Part shown: one piece after another, positions 8,263-19,415 of the stretch
Position numbering within the stretch: the first letter of the stretch is position 1
Layout: every line of letters starts with the position of its first letter
Assembly (NCBI RefSeq): GCF_014836885.1
Contig: NZ_JACSPY010000005.1
Location: forward strand, 1 to 64,000
DNA length: 64,000 nucleotides
Origin: Brevibacterium gallinarum
GTDB lineage: Bacteria; Actinomycetota; Actinomycetes; Actinomycetales; Brevibacteriaceae
Direction: 5' to 3'
Program-made: the position numbers and the translations under genes
The notes under the pieces: generated by a model
Seen by the model: the letters and a program-made list of their open reading frames with translations, nothing else
Told to the model about the DNA's origin: nothing
Databases searched by the model: none

Positions 8263-11025
8263 TCAGCCCTTGCGGCGGCGAGTCAGTGCGACGGCCCCGG
8301 CACCGAGTCCGACGAGCACTCCGGCCACGGCCACGCTGCCGAGCTCCATGCCGGTGCGCGGCAGGCGGCGACCGTCAGCTGCGGGCTGGCGATCCGTGCG
8401 CGGATCCTTCGACGAGTCCGGTGATCCCCTGCGGTCACCGTTTCCCTGGCCCTGATCGTCATCGTGCTGGCCCTGATCGTCATCGTGCTGGCCCTGATCG
8501 TCATCGTGCTGACCCTGATCGTCGGACGGGTCATCGCTCGGGTCGACCGTGGGATCTTCGGTCGGCTGCTCACCGGCATCCTCGTCGACGTTGAAGCCGA
8601 CGATGAGCGGATCATGGTCCGAGGAGCGGTAGACCGAATCGTCGTACAGCTTGCGGACATTGTTGTTGTAGCGGCTGTACTCCAGCCCGACCGACTCACC
8701 GGAGTTGATGTTCCACACATCGGCACCGGTGACAGAGCCCGCGAGTTCTGCGCTGGCGAGGATGTGGTCGAGGCTGCCGACGCGGCCGCCGAACAGGTAG
8801 GTCTGCTCGTCGGTGTGCTCTTCGCCGAGGTTGGTGTACCCGGCCTCGTAGAACACCTGCATCGGGTCTTCGAAGGTGTAGGAGTTGAAGTCGCCGAGCA
8901 GGAACGCCTTGTCGGTGCCGGTGGCCTTCTTCTGCTCATCGGCGAACCCGACGAGCGCCTTGGCCTGCTTGACACGGTCGGCGTTCGAGGCGCCCTGGCC
9001 GTCACCGGAGTCCTCGTTGCCGTCTCCGGAGCCGGAGCCCTTCGACTTGAAGTGGTTGACGATCGCGACGAACTCCGCGTCGGTGCCGCCGGGCTTCGCG
9101 AAGGCCTGTGCGAGCGGGGCGCGGGCGTTCGTGAAGGCCGGGTTGTCGAGGATCGCCGGAGTGCCGGCCGGCTCGGCCTCGGCCGTCTGGTAGATGAACG
9201 CGGTGCGGATGACATCCTCGCCGACGGCCGGGACCTGCTCGGGGCTGGCCGCAGCCGCCCACTTCTCAGATCCGGCAGCAGCGTTGAGCGCGCCGACGAG
9301 CTGGTTGAGTGCCTCGTCGCGGTCCTTGCCGAAGGCCGCCGACTGCTCGATCTCTTCGAGCGCGACGATCGAGGCATCGAGGGTGTTGATGCCGTTGACG
9401 ATCTTGGCCTGCTGGCGTTCGAAGTTCTCGGCGTTGGCCGCGCCGCGGGCAGCGCAGCCGCTGCGCACAGTGATCGGGTTGCCCTCGCGGTCGGTGTAGT
9501 ACTGGCAGCCGCTGAGCTCATCGCCGGTGGTCGGGAAGTAGTTGAGCACGTTGTAGCTGGCGATGCTCAGCTGCCCGCCCACCGCCTCGGGCGCGGCCGG
9601 ACGGCTGTTCGCGAACGTCGCCGGTGCGGCTTCGTCCTCGTTCTCCCCGGTGACGGTCGCGGTGGGCTGCAGGCGCCAGGTGTCGTGTCCGTAGCCGAGC
9701 ACCGCCGCCGAGGTGAAGGTCGCCTCAGCGCCGACGCGCACCGGGCTGTCCAGGGACACGTAGGGCACCGGCACGTCGCTGGCCCTGCCGGTGAAGTCGC
9801 GGGTCGCGCCGTCGTCGAGGAGGAAGAAGCGCTCGGCGTTCTCCGCGGCGAGCTTCGCAGCCTCATCGGTGCCGGGGCGGTGGGCATCAGTGTGGTGGCG
9901 CAGCGGCTTCGTGCCATTAGTCAGGCCGACCTCGCCGTAGCGGTTGGCGGTGTAGGTGTCGGCCACGGTGATCGGGCCGGCCGGGTGGACGAGCATGCCC
10001 TCGAGCGACTCGCGGGCCTCATCGCCATCCGGCAGCGCGCCGGTGAACGGCTTGGGCGCCTCGGCTGGTTCGCTCAGCTCGGTCAGGCCGCTGCCCGAGA
10101 CGGTGATCTGGGTCTGGCCGTAGTATTCGCTCACCGTGCCGGTGACCTCGACGTGCACACCGGGCCTGACCGTGCCGACGGTGTCCTTCGAGTACACGAA
10201 GATGCCCTCCGAGGCGCCGGGCACCTGGTGGGCGTCACCGCCGCTGCCGGCGGTCTGGATGAAGTATCCGTCAAGCCCGCCCTCGGGGTAGGCGGCGGTG
10301 ACAACACCGCGGGTGCTGACGGTCGTGCCGTCGAGCGGGCTGGACTCTCCGGTGCCCTGGATCTCGGAGATCGGGGTGAGGTTGGCGGGATCTGTCGGAT
10401 CGTCAGGATCGTCTGTCGGATCCGGGTTCGGTGTGTTGCCGGAGAGCTCGCCGGGCGTCGGCGCACCGGCGCTCCAGCTGCTGCCGGACTTCTGGATCGA
10501 CTGGCCCGCAGGCGCGGTCGCCCCGGTCGGGGTCGCCTCGGCGCCCTGGGCCGCCTCGGGAAGCAGCGCGCTGGTGCCCGCGGTGACGCCGCGGCCGCCA
10601 GTGGTGCCGCCGACCTGCGCGAAGTCCTGCAGCTCGCCGTCGGCGTCGGCGACGAAGGCAGAGGAGCCGTACGCGCCATCGGCGGCGCTGCCGGACTTGA
10701 CCGAGTTGGTGATCGGCACCGAGACCGCGTGCGCACCTGAGTCCGGGGCAGTGGTGCCGGCCGGCAGCGTCACGACGTGGGCGTCGGACTGCGGGGTGCC
10801 GCCGCGGGTGACCGAGCCGACTGTCCAGCCGGAGAGGTCGGTGCCGGGATCAGCGGCGATCTCGATGAAGTCAGTGTCGTCGGCGCCGGCGTAGGCGATC
10901 TCGGAGATCGCCGCCGTGCCGGCCGGTGCCGCAGCCGCCGGAACGGCGATGAGCACGCCGGAGGTGCCGGCTGCGATGAGCACGGAACCGGCCACAGCCG
11001 TTGCGCGCAGGTGGAGGGAGTGCAT
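8263..11025 (-). CDS. ExeM/NucH-family extracellular nuclease, cell-wall anchored (LPRTG)
   Basis: Secreted DNase/phosphatase-fold protein of 920 aa. In order: signal peptide (1-35, ending AAAAP); lamin-tail domain ('ISEIAYAGADDTDFIEI', about 40-150); Asp/Pro linker (about 215); OB-like region (about 230-330); endonuclease/exonuclease/phosphatase domain (about 485-810) with 'LSIASYNVLNYF', 'VALEEIEQS', 'LLGDFNSYTFEDP', 'LDHILAS' and 'SSDHDPLIVGF'. A DDQGQHD repeat linker and a sortase signal LPRTG (about 890), TM helix and RRRKG tail complete it. ATG 11025 was chosen for AAGGA 8 nt upstream and the signal peptide. The LPXTG signal means the enzyme stays on the wall, probably releasing phosphate or nucleosides from extracellular DNA. 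The phosphate permease upstream is compatible with this, but linkage is inference. Confidence 0.88.
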   Translation of the reverse strand: MHSLHLRATAVAGSVLIAAGTSGVLIAVPAAAAPAGTAAISEIAYAGADDTDFIEIAADPGTDLSGWTVGSVTRGGTPQSDAHVVTLPAGTTAPDSGAHAVSVPITNSVKSGSAADGAYGSSAFVADADGELQDFAQVGGTTGGRGVTAGTSALLPEAAQGAEATPTGATAPAGQSIQKSGSSWSAGAPTPGELSGNTPNPDPTDDPDDPTDPANLTPISEIQGTGESSPLDGTTVSTRGVVTAAYPEGGLDGYFIQTAGSGGDAHQVPGASEGIFVYSKDTVGTVRPGVHVEVTGTVSEYYGQTQITVSGSGLTELSEPAEAPKPFTGALPDGDEARESLEGMLVHPAGPITVADTYTANRYGEVGLTNGTKPLRHHTDAHRPGTDEAAKLAAENAERFFLLDDGATRDFTGRASDVPVPYVSLDSPVRVGAEATFTSAAVLGYGHDTWRLQPTATVTGENEDEAAPATFANSRPAAPEAVGGQLSIASYNVLNYFPTTGDELSGCQYYTDREGNPITVRSGCAARGAANAENFERQQAKIVNGINTLDASIVALEEIEQSAAFGKDRDEALNQLVGALNAAAGSEKWAAAASPEQVPAVGEDVIRTAFIYQTAEAEPAGTPAILDNPAFTNARAPLAQAFAKPGGTDAEFVAIVNHFKSKGSGSGDGNEDSGDGQGASNADRVKQAKALVGFADEQKKATGTDKAFLLGDFNSYTFEDPMQVFYEAGYTNLGEEHTDEQTYLFGGRVGSLDHILASAELAGSVTGADVWNINSGESVGLEYSRYNNNVRKLYDDSVYRSSDHDPLIVGFNVDEDAGEQPTEDPTVDPSDDPSDDQGQHDDDQGQHDDDQGQHDDDQGQGNGDRRGSPDSSKDPRTDRQPAADGRRLPRTGMELGSVAVAGVLVGLGAGAVALTRRRKG
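8446..8523 (-). repeat. 21-bp tandem repeat inside the nuclease gene (DDQGQHD)
   Basis: Three exact 21-bp units plus a partial fourth, starting at 8446, 8467, 8488 and 8509, with one substitution in the last. They encode repeated DDQGQHD units in the wall-spanning linker. Exact identity at codon level implies recent slippage, so copy number may vary between strains. Confidence 0.9.
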
Positions 11026-11146
11026 GGAGGAGTCCTTCAGTCGGAGTGCATCCCGGATGGCCGGGAGTGCAGATGAGCCTCTTCCACGGTACCCAGGATC
11101 CACTCAGAAATCGGGAGTCCGGTCCGAAGTTCTGCTGAACAGCGCG

Positions 11147-11672
11147 TTACCTGTCAGCGATCTCGGCCGGGGAGGCCGCAGCCAGCCTGGCGGTGAGCGC
11201 ACCGTGGGCGCGCACCCCGGGATCGTGCCGGGTGCAGGTGGATTCGACATCGAATCCAGCCAAGCGCAGACGGGTGGAGAGTGCGTCTGCAGGCCAATAC
11301 CAGGCGGCCGAAACCGCGTGGTCGAACGCTGCGACGGCGTCAGCCGTGAAGAAGCCGATGAGGAGGCTTCCGCCGGGCCGGAGGACGCGGCGGAACTCTG
11401 CGAGTGCCGGCTCGATCGCCTCCGGGGTGAGATGGATGAACGAATTCCGGCACCGGTTCGATGCCGATGACGTCATGGCCGCCACGGTGGAGGAAGTCCG
11501 TCCACTGCCCGGGACCGCAGCCCACGTCGGCGATCCGGCCGCCGACGTCGTCAGCCCAGCCGCTGATGAGGTCTCGGTCCCCCGGGTGAGTCGCCTCGAT
11601 CGTCCCGAGCTGCGCGGCGTACTCGACCGCCCGCAGCCGGTACGCCGCGTCGGTCCGAGCCTGCCAGCTCAA
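11147..11672 (-). pseudogene. class I SAM-dependent methyltransferase, broken by internal deletion/frameshift
   Basis: Two frames make up one methyltransferase. The first (to about 11440) has motif I, 'GRIADVGCGPGQWTDFLH', then 'GHDVIGIEPVPEF'. The second (from about 11445) resumes with 'SFIHLTPEAIEPALAEFRRVLRPGGSLLIGFF', the post-motif II/III region. Between 'PVPEF' and 'SFIHL' the usual 35-45 residues (motif II and the end of the Rossmann half) are missing, and the frame shifts. So this is a deletion, not a single-base slip. The intact ancestor probably started at TTG 11672, which overlaps the TGA of the upstream cupin gene (TTGA). The remaining protein would lack part of the cofactor site and is unlikely to be active. 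Confidence 0.8.
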
Positions 11673-11971
11673 CTGCCGGTGCGCTGCTTGAACTCGACCT
11701 CGACGAAGGCGCATTCGGTGTCGGACTTGTTGATGACGTTGTGCTCGCTGCCGACCGGCCGCGTGTAGCTGGCACCGGGGACGAGCACGTTCTCGAACGT
11801 CTCCTCCGGTGTCACCACGGTCAGCGTGCCCGGTTCGGTCGGCACGACGACGTAGTCCATCTCATGGACGTGCATCGTCGTCTCCGACCCCGGCGGGAAG
11901 CGCCATTCGGTCACGCGGGTGAACTCGTTGTCGATCTGGACGGTCGCAATCGCCTGGGTGTACTCGCTCAT
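11669..11971 (-). CDS. small single-domain cupin protein
   Basis: A 100-aa protein with one cupin barrel. Motif 1 includes 'FPPGSETTMHVHEMDYVVVPTEPG' (metal-ligand-like H-x-H and a downstream E/D), and motif 2 includes 'PGASYTRPVGSEHNVIN'. Enzymatic function cannot be assigned; related proteins are often annotated only as cupin-domain or sugar-related proteins. ATG 11971 was chosen because it is preceded by TATGCT 6 nt upstream (11978-11983, reverse), a leaderless arrangement with no Shine-Dalgarno. Its stop overlaps the presumed TTG start of the decayed methyltransferase, so the two once formed a translationally coupled pair. Confidence 0.8.
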   Translation of the reverse strand: MSEYTQAIATVQIDNEFTRVTEWRFPPGSETTMHVHEMDYVVVPTEPGTLTVVTPEETFENVLVPGASYTRPVGSEHNVINKSDTECAFVEVEFKQRTGS

Positions 11972-12037
11972 GGAAACAGCATAGCCGCGGACGCATGCGA
12001 TCATGTGTCCGCGGCCACCGCTGCGATCAGGTGGGTG

Positions 12038-15000
12038 TCAGCCCCTGAGATCTTCGGCCAGCGCGTGGAAGTCGCTGCTCGGGTTGCCGAACCGGTGCAG
12101 CGTCATCGAGATCGCCTGCTCGTGGACGTAGTAGCGCTGCTCGACGCGGGCTGAGCTGACGACGTCCTGGTCGATGACGGCGACCTCGGGACGGTCGACG
12201 GTCGCCTCCCGCAGCTCCGGCTCGACCGAGCCGACAACCCGGATCCGGGCGCCGACGGTGTCGTCGTAGCTGCCGTCAGCCACCGCCGAGGCGAACGCGT
12301 CTGCCGTCTCGACCGCTACCTCGGCAGTGGTGTCCGTCGCCGAGGCGGTGCTCGCCTGCAGGGCGTCGCGAGCGGCCTCGACGAGCTCACCGGAGCAGTC
12401 GGGGTGGACCGAGACGAGCAGCGGGGCGCCGACGGTCCGGCCGGCGTGGGCGGTGCGGCGCACATGGTCGCCGACGGCGTCGGGGGTCACGCGGATGGTG
12501 ACCGGACGGGGCAGGTGGCGGAAGATGTTGGCCTCGGCGTGCAGGCCGGTCGGATCGGCGGGCTGGCCGAAGAACTCCCGGTAGACCTTCTCATCATCGC
12601 CGTAGGCCTTCGCCAGCCAGTCCGAGCCGGTGCCGGCGGTGGCGTGGGCGTCGCCGGGCAGCTCGGCATCGCGCCAGTCGCCGAAGAGCATGAGGTAGTT
12701 CGGGCCGCCGGCCTTCGAGCCGAGTCCCACCGAGGACAGCTTCCAGCCGCCGAAGGGCTGCCGGCGCACAATCGCACCGGTGATGCCGCGGTTGACGTAG
12801 ACGTTGCCGGCCTCGACCTCATCGAGCCACTGGGCCACCTCGCCGGTGTCGAGCGAGTGGATCCCGGCAGTCAGGCCGAAGTCGACGGCGTTCTGCAGCT
12901 CCAGGGCCTCATCGAGGTCCTTCGCATGCATGAGGCCGAGCACCGGGCCGAAGCACTCGGTGAGGTGGAAGAACGAACCGGGCTTCACCCCGTCCTTGAC
13001 ACCGGGGCTCCACAGCCGGCCGGAGTCATCGAGCATCTTCGGCTCCACCAGCCACGACTCACCCTCATCGAGCTGCGTGAGCGCACGCTCAAGCTTCTCG
13101 GAGGGCTCCTCGGTCAGCGGGCCCATCTCGGCGAACAGGTTCGTCGGATAGTCGACGACGAGCGAGGACGCAGCGTCGACGATCTGCCGGCGGTAGCGCT
13201 CGGAGTCGTACACCGAGCCGACGAGGATGCCCAGCGATGCTGCCGAGCACTTCTGCCCGGCATGGCCGAAGGCTGAGGCGACGAGATCGGCAACCGCGAG
13301 GTCGCGGTCGGCGGCCGGGGTGATGACGAGGGCGTTCTTGCCCGAGGTCTCGGCGTTGATCTCGAGTGCGGGGTTGAAGCTCTTGAACAGGGAGGCTGTC
13401 TCCGAAGCACCGGTGAGGATGACGCGGTCGACGTCGGGGTGGGACAGCAGCGCCTTGCCGATGTCTCCTTCGCTCGGGGCGACGACCTGCAGCACCTCAC
13501 GCGGCACACCGGCCTGCCACAGGCACTCGACGAGCAGCGCCGAACAGTGCGGGGTCGGCGAGGACGGCTTGTGGATGACGGCGGCACCGGCGGCTAGTGC
13601 GGCGACGGTCGAGCCGGTCGGGATCGCGACGGGGAAGTTCCACGGCGGGGTCACGACGACGAGCTCATCGGGTTCGAACCGGGCGCCGGGGATCTGCTCG
13701 AGGTCGAGTGCCTGAGAGGCGTAGTAGCGGATGAAGTCGATCGCCTCGGAGACCTCCGGGTCGGACTGCGCGAAGGTCTTGCCCGCCTCGGCGGCCATCG
13801 TCGTGAGGAACTCCCCGCGCCGGTTGGCGAAGATGTCAGCGGCAGCCAGCAGGATCTTGCCGCGGCCGGCGGCTCCGAGCTCCCGCCAGCCGGCGGCAGC
13901 GGCCTTGCCCGTGGCGATCCGGGACTCCATATCGGCAACCGACTCCACCGCCTCGGGAACGGGGCGGCCGGCCAGCCAGTCACTGGCGCGCACCGGCTCG
14001 ATGAGCTGCTCGGCCCACCGCTGGTTGGCCGGCAGCGCCGGGTCGGTATCGGGTTCGTTGACGAACTCGCCGAGGCGGTGGTCGCCGGCGTACTCCTGGG
14101 TGCGGTCCTGCGTGCGGTTCGGGCGCGGGGCCGTCTCACCGTCAGCGGCGAGGATCTCCTTGAGATCGTCGACGGCGGCGCGGAAGCGCTCCTCTTCCTG
14201 GCGGAAGGCGGCGTTTCCGTTGCGCAGCTCGAAGATCGTCGACATGAAGTTCTCCGACGAGGAGTTCTCCTCCAGCCGGCGGACGAGGTAGGAGATCGCG
14301 ACGTCGAACTCGGCCGGGTGGACGGCCGGGACGTAGAGCAGCAGCTGGCCGACATCAGCGCTGATCGCCGCCGACTGCTCAGTCGCCATGCCCTGCAGCA
14401 TCTCGAACTCGACCCGGTCGGCGACCCCGCGCGACAGGGACAGTTCATGGGCGAAGGCGATGTCGAACAGGTTGTGACCGGCCACGCCGATCCGCAGCCC
14501 GGTCATCCGCTCGCGCTGGAACAGCCAGTGCAGTACCCGCTTGTAGTTGGCGTCGGTGGCCTCCTTCGACGGGCAGGTCGTCAGCGGCCAACCGGCGATC
14601 TCAGCGTGGACCTGCTCCATCGGCAGGTTCGCGCCCTTGACGAGCCGGACCTTGATCCCGGCCCCGCCGCTGGCGACGCGCTCATCGGCGAAGGCGGCCA
14701 GACGCTGCATCGCGGCCAGCGCATCGGGCAGGTAGGCCTGCAGCACGATCCCGGCTTCGAGGTGCTTGAGCTCCGGTTCGCTCAGCAGGCGGGTGAAGAC
14801 CTCCAGGGTGATCTCGAGGTCGCCGTACTCCTCCATGTCGAGGTTGATGAACTTCGAACCGGCAGGGGCCTTGGCGGCTTCGCGGTAGAGCGGGCGCAGC
14901 CGGGCGAGGACGTACTCGACGGTGTCCTCGAAGGCCCAGAGATTGATCTGCGAGGCGATCGAGGAGGCCTTGATGGAGACGTAGTCGACGTCGTCGCGGG

Positions 15001-15508
15001 CGAGCAGCTCGTGGGTGCGCTCCAGATGGCGGTCGGCCTCCTCATCACCGAGGACGGCCTCGCCGAGCAGGTTGATGTTGAGGCGGTGGCCGTCGGCGGT
15101 CAGGGTGGCGACGGCCCTGCCGAGCTGGTCGGGCCGGGCGTCGACGATCATGTGCCCGACCATCGAGCGCAGTCGGGCCCGGGCGGCGGGCACGACGACC
15201 TGCGGGGCGACCGGGGCGAGTGCCGAGCCGGCCTTGATCTGGGCGCGGTCGAGAGCCGAGATCGTCGCCGGTGCCATCGCTGCGACCTCGCGCAGCGCTT
15301 GGGCGGCGGAGTGGGAGTCCTCGGTGCGGATGACGCGGTCGACGAAGCCGACGGTGAAGTCCAGGCCCTTGGGGTCGGACAGGATCGCGGCGAGCCGTTC
15401 GGCGGCCGGGTCCTTGGCCGCAGGCGTGCCGGCCGAGATCCGCAGCCACCGGCGCACGCGGTCGACGGCGGCCTCGGTGATGGCCGTGAGATTGGTGTCC
15501 TCGATCAT
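12038..15508 (-). CDS. putA: bifunctional proline dehydrogenase / L-glutamate gamma-semialdehyde dehydrogenase
   Basis: Oxidises proline to glutamate in two steps. Of 1156 aa, the FAD-barrel proline dehydrogenase occupies about 120-430, with 'RLVKGANLPMEQVHAEIAGW', 'IGVAGHNLFDIAFAH' and 'EFEMLQGMA'. The NAD-dependent P5C dehydrogenase spans about 540-1010, with 'VVTPPWNFPVAI', catalytic Glu in 'INAETSGKNALVI' near 722 and catalytic Cys in 'GHAGQKCSAAS' near 752. There is no N-terminal DNA-binding domain, as in other actinobacterial fused PutA proteins, so control must come from elsewhere. ATG 15508 has AAGGAGG 5 nt upstream. The divergent GntR/FCD-like gene is the obvious candidate regulator; that link is inferred from position. 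Confidence 0.97.
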   Translation of the reverse strand: MIEDTNLTAITEAAVDRVRRWLRISAGTPAAKDPAAERLAAILSDPKGLDFTVGFVDRVIRTEDSHSAAQALREVAAMAPATISALDRAQIKAGSALAPVAPQVVVPAARARLRSMVGHMIVDARPDQLGRAVATLTADGHRLNINLLGEAVLGDEEADRHLERTHELLARDDVDYVSIKASSIASQINLWAFEDTVEYVLARLRPLYREAAKAPAGSKFINLDMEEYGDLEITLEVFTRLLSEPELKHLEAGIVLQAYLPDALAAMQRLAAFADERVASGGAGIKVRLVKGANLPMEQVHAEIAGWPLTTCPSKEATDANYKRVLHWLFQRERMTGLRIGVAGHNLFDIAFAHELSLSRGVADRVEFEMLQGMATEQSAAISADVGQLLLYVPAVHPAEFDVAISYLVRRLEENSSSENFMSTIFELRNGNAAFRQEEERFRAAVDDLKEILAADGETAPRPNRTQDRTQEYAGDHRLGEFVNEPDTDPALPANQRWAEQLIEPVRASDWLAGRPVPEAVESVADMESRIATGKAAAAGWRELGAAGRGKILLAAADIFANRRGEFLTTMAAEAGKTFAQSDPEVSEAIDFIRYYASQALDLEQIPGARFEPDELVVVTPPWNFPVAIPTGSTVAALAAGAAVIHKPSSPTPHCSALLVECLWQAGVPREVLQVVAPSEGDIGKALLSHPDVDRVILTGASETASLFKSFNPALEINAETSGKNALVITPAADRDLAVADLVASAFGHAGQKCSAASLGILVGSVYDSERYRRQIVDAASSLVVDYPTNLFAEMGPLTEEPSEKLERALTQLDEGESWLVEPKMLDDSGRLWSPGVKDGVKPGSFFHLTECFGPVLGLMHAKDLDEALELQNAVDFGLTAGIHSLDTGEVAQWLDEVEAGNVYVNRGITGAIVRRQPFGGWKLSSVGLGSKAGGPNYLMLFGDWRDAELPGDAHATAGTGSDWLAKAYGDDEKVYREFFGQPADPTGLHAEANIFRHLPRPVTIRVTPDAVGDHVRRTAHAGRTVGAPLLVSVHPDCSGELVEAARDALQASTASATDTTAEVAVETADAFASAVADGSYDDTVGARIRVVGSVEPELREATVDRPEVAVIDQDVVSSARVEQRYYVHEQAISMTLHRFGNPSSDFHALAEDLRG

Positions 15509-15672
15509 GGTGCCTCCTTGCCAGGCTGCCCCGGGCAGCCGAACCGAGCGATATGCCCTGCGGCGTCCTGCCGCGTGTGCGCCCAGTATGCGGTCGGCCC
15601 GCCGGCCATGTCATGCATCTCACATCGATCTGCCATACTGATGAGTCAGAAGTATTGAACGGACCTGAGGAG

Positions 15673-17325
<1,653 letters not shown>

Positions 17326-17415
17326 CAGCAGGTGAGACGCAGGCCACATTAGCTGGCACAATGACTACGGTGATCGCCAGCGACCCGGCAGGCAGACCGG
17401 GAGGACGGAGCAGAG

Positions 17416-19413
17416 ATGAGCCCAGAAACCGACCGCAGTGACGCCGTGCTGTGGACTCCATCGCGTGAGCGGGTGGAAGCCAGCCGGATGCATGACTACC
17501 AGCAGTGGCTGGCACGCACCCGCGGAGTCGAGACCCGCGGCTACCGGCAGCTGCATGACTGGTCGGTGCGCGAACTCGACGCGTTCTGGGACAGCATCTG
17601 GGAGTACTTCGACGTCATCGGCGACCGCGGCGACGGCCCCGTACGCACCGGGACCGAGATGCCCGGCATCACCTGGTTCGCCGGAGCAACGTGCAACTAC
17701 GCCGAGAACATCTTCCGCCACGTGCACACCCGCCCAGATGCCGAGGCGCTCGTCGGGCTGCATGAGGACGAGCGCCGCGAGTCGTTGACCGGGCGCGAGC
17801 TCGCCGGCCGGGTCGGGGCGCTGGCCGCCTGGCTGCGCGAGCACGACGTGCAGCCCGGCGACACCGTGTGTGCGGTGCTGCCGAACATCCCGCAGGCCGT
17901 CGAGGCGATGCTCGCCTGCGCAACCGTCGGCGCCGTGTGGTCGGTCGTCGGCCCGGACTTCGGACTCACCGGCATCGCCGATCGCTTCGCCCAGCTGGAG
18001 GCGAAGGTCCTCATCACCGTCGACGGATACCTCTTCAACGGCAAGCATCTCGACATGCGCTCGATCGTGCCCGACCTGCGCGCCGCGCTGCCGAGCATCG
18101 AACACCACATCCTCATCGACCAACTCGGCGACGAGCTCGAGCCCAGCACACCGGGTGAGGGGACCGCGCTGCACTCGGCGATCGTCGCTGACCCCGTCGA
18201 ACCCGTCTTCGAACCCGTCGGCTTCTCCCACCCGCTGTGGGTGCTGTACTCCTCGGGCACGACAGGCAAGCCGAAGGGCATCGTCCACGGCCACGGCGGC
18301 GTGACGATCGAAGCGCTCAAGGCCAACGCGCTGCAGTACGACTTCGCCCCAGACGATCGCTGCTATATGGCAGTGGCGACCACGTGGGTGGTGTGGAACC
18401 TGCTCATCAACATCATGACCGTCGGCGCGACGATCATCACCTACGACGGATCCCCTGTCGCCGGTGTGCCGGACAAGCAGTTCGAGATCCTCGAACGCGA
18501 ACGCGCAACCTCCTTCGGCACCGGAGCGGCGATCCTCACCCTCGTGCAGAAATCGGGGCTCTCACCGGCGGCCCGCTACAACCTCTCCGCCCTGCGCAAG
18601 ATCCTCTCGACCGGATCCCCGCTGCCGGAGAGCACCTGGGACTGGATCTACCAGCACGTCCACGACGACATCCACCTGGGATCCGACTCCGGCGGCACCG
18701 ACATCGCCTCCGGCTTCATCGGCTCGAACCCGCACGACCCGGTGGTCCGCGGACACCTGCAAGGCGCCTACCTCGGCGTCGACGCGCAGGCCTTCGACTC
18801 CCACGGCCAGCCGGTCACCGGTGAGCTCGGCGAGTTCGTCGTTACGCAGCCGATGCCCTCGATGCCGGTGTTCTTCTGGAACGACCCGGACGGCAGCCGT
18901 TACCGCGAGGCCTACTTCGACGCGTTCCCCGGAGTGTGGCGCCACGGCGACTGGGTCACCCACTTCGACGACGGCAGCTTCATCATCCACGGCCGCTCGG
19001 ACTCGACGATCAACCGCGGCGGCATCCGGATGGGCTCAGCCGACATCTGCCAGGTCGTCGATGCCGTCGACGGTGTGCAGTCCTCGATGGTCATCGGTGC
19101 TGAGCTGGGTGACGGTGACTATTACATGCCGCTGTTCGTCGTCCCGGCGGCAGGACACACGCTGACCGATGAGCTGCACAGCACGATCGTGACAGCCATC
19201 CGCGAGCAGATCTCCCCGCGCTATGTGCCCGACGAGATCATCGAAGCCCCGGCCGTGCCGACGACCCGCACCGGCAAGGTGATGGAGGTGCCGATCAAAC
19301 GGATCTTCCAGGGCGCTGACCCTGGGTCGATCAACCGGGCGACCGCGGCCGAACCGCAGGTGCTCGACTGGTATATCGAACGAGCCTCCGCCTTCGCCCG
19401 CGATCGCCGGTGA
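17416..19413 (+). CDS. aacS: acetoacetyl-CoA synthetase (acetoacetate-CoA ligase)
   Basis: ATP-dependent activation of acetoacetate to acetoacetyl-CoA, AMP and PPi. The 665-aa length and motifs match the AacS branch of the adenylate-forming family: N-terminal 'WFAGATCNYAENIFRH' near 80, the AMP-binding loop 'YSSGTTGKPKGIVHGHGG' near 277, 'GSDSGGTDIASGFIG' near 423, 'HGRSDSTINRGGIRMGSADI' near 527, and the C-terminal catalytic lysine in 'TRTGKVMEVPIKRI' near 620. ATG 17416 has GGAGG about 12 nt upstream. It follows the regulator gene by 90 nt and ends 2 nt from the convergent LPXTG gene. It would feed ketone bodies or PHB-derived acetoacetate into the acetyl-CoA pool. Confidence 0.93.
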   Translation: MSPETDRSDAVLWTPSRERVEASRMHDYQQWLARTRGVETRGYRQLHDWSVRELDAFWDSIWEYFDVIGDRGDGPVRTGTEMPGITWFAGATCNYAENIFRHVHTRPDAEALVGLHEDERRESLTGRELAGRVGALAAWLREHDVQPGDTVCAVLPNIPQAVEAMLACATVGAVWSVVGPDFGLTGIADRFAQLEAKVLITVDGYLFNGKHLDMRSIVPDLRAALPSIEHHILIDQLGDELEPSTPGEGTALHSAIVADPVEPVFEPVGFSHPLWVLYSSGTTGKPKGIVHGHGGVTIEALKANALQYDFAPDDRCYMAVATTWVVWNLLINIMTVGATIITYDGSPVAGVPDKQFEILERERATSFGTGAAILTLVQKSGLSPAARYNLSALRKILSTGSPLPESTWDWIYQHVHDDIHLGSDSGGTDIASGFIGSNPHDPVVRGHLQGAYLGVDAQAFDSHGQPVTGELGEFVVTQPMPSMPVFFWNDPDGSRYREAYFDAFPGVWRHGDWVTHFDDGSFIIHGRSDSTINRGGIRMGSADICQVVDAVDGVQSSMVIGAELGDGDYYMPLFVVPAAGHTLTDELHSTIVTAIREQISPRYVPDEIIEAPAVPTTRTGKVMEVPIKRIFQGADPGSINRATAAEPQVLDWYIERASAFARDRR

Positions 19414-19415
19414 GA

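Noticed and set aside
8446..8523. Could the tandem 21-bp units be a CRISPR array?
   Set aside because: The repeats are direct and adjacent without unique spacers, and are in frame with a protein linker.
8464..10740. Very long open frame (758 codons) on the plus strand opposite the nuclease gene
   Set aside because: It is the antisense shadow expected in high-G+C DNA. It has no RBS, no family resemblance, and overlaps a well supported nuclease on the minus strand throughout.
11669..12004. Longer start for the cupin gene (MIACVRGYAVS...)
   Set aside because: The extension crosses the predicted TATGCT promoter and has no family support; ATG 11971 is preferred.
14078..15658. Plus-strand 526-codon frame opposite putA
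   Set aside because: Residue content (Gly/Arg/Asp/Val-rich) is that of an antisense frame; putA has clear enzymatic motifs and an SD.
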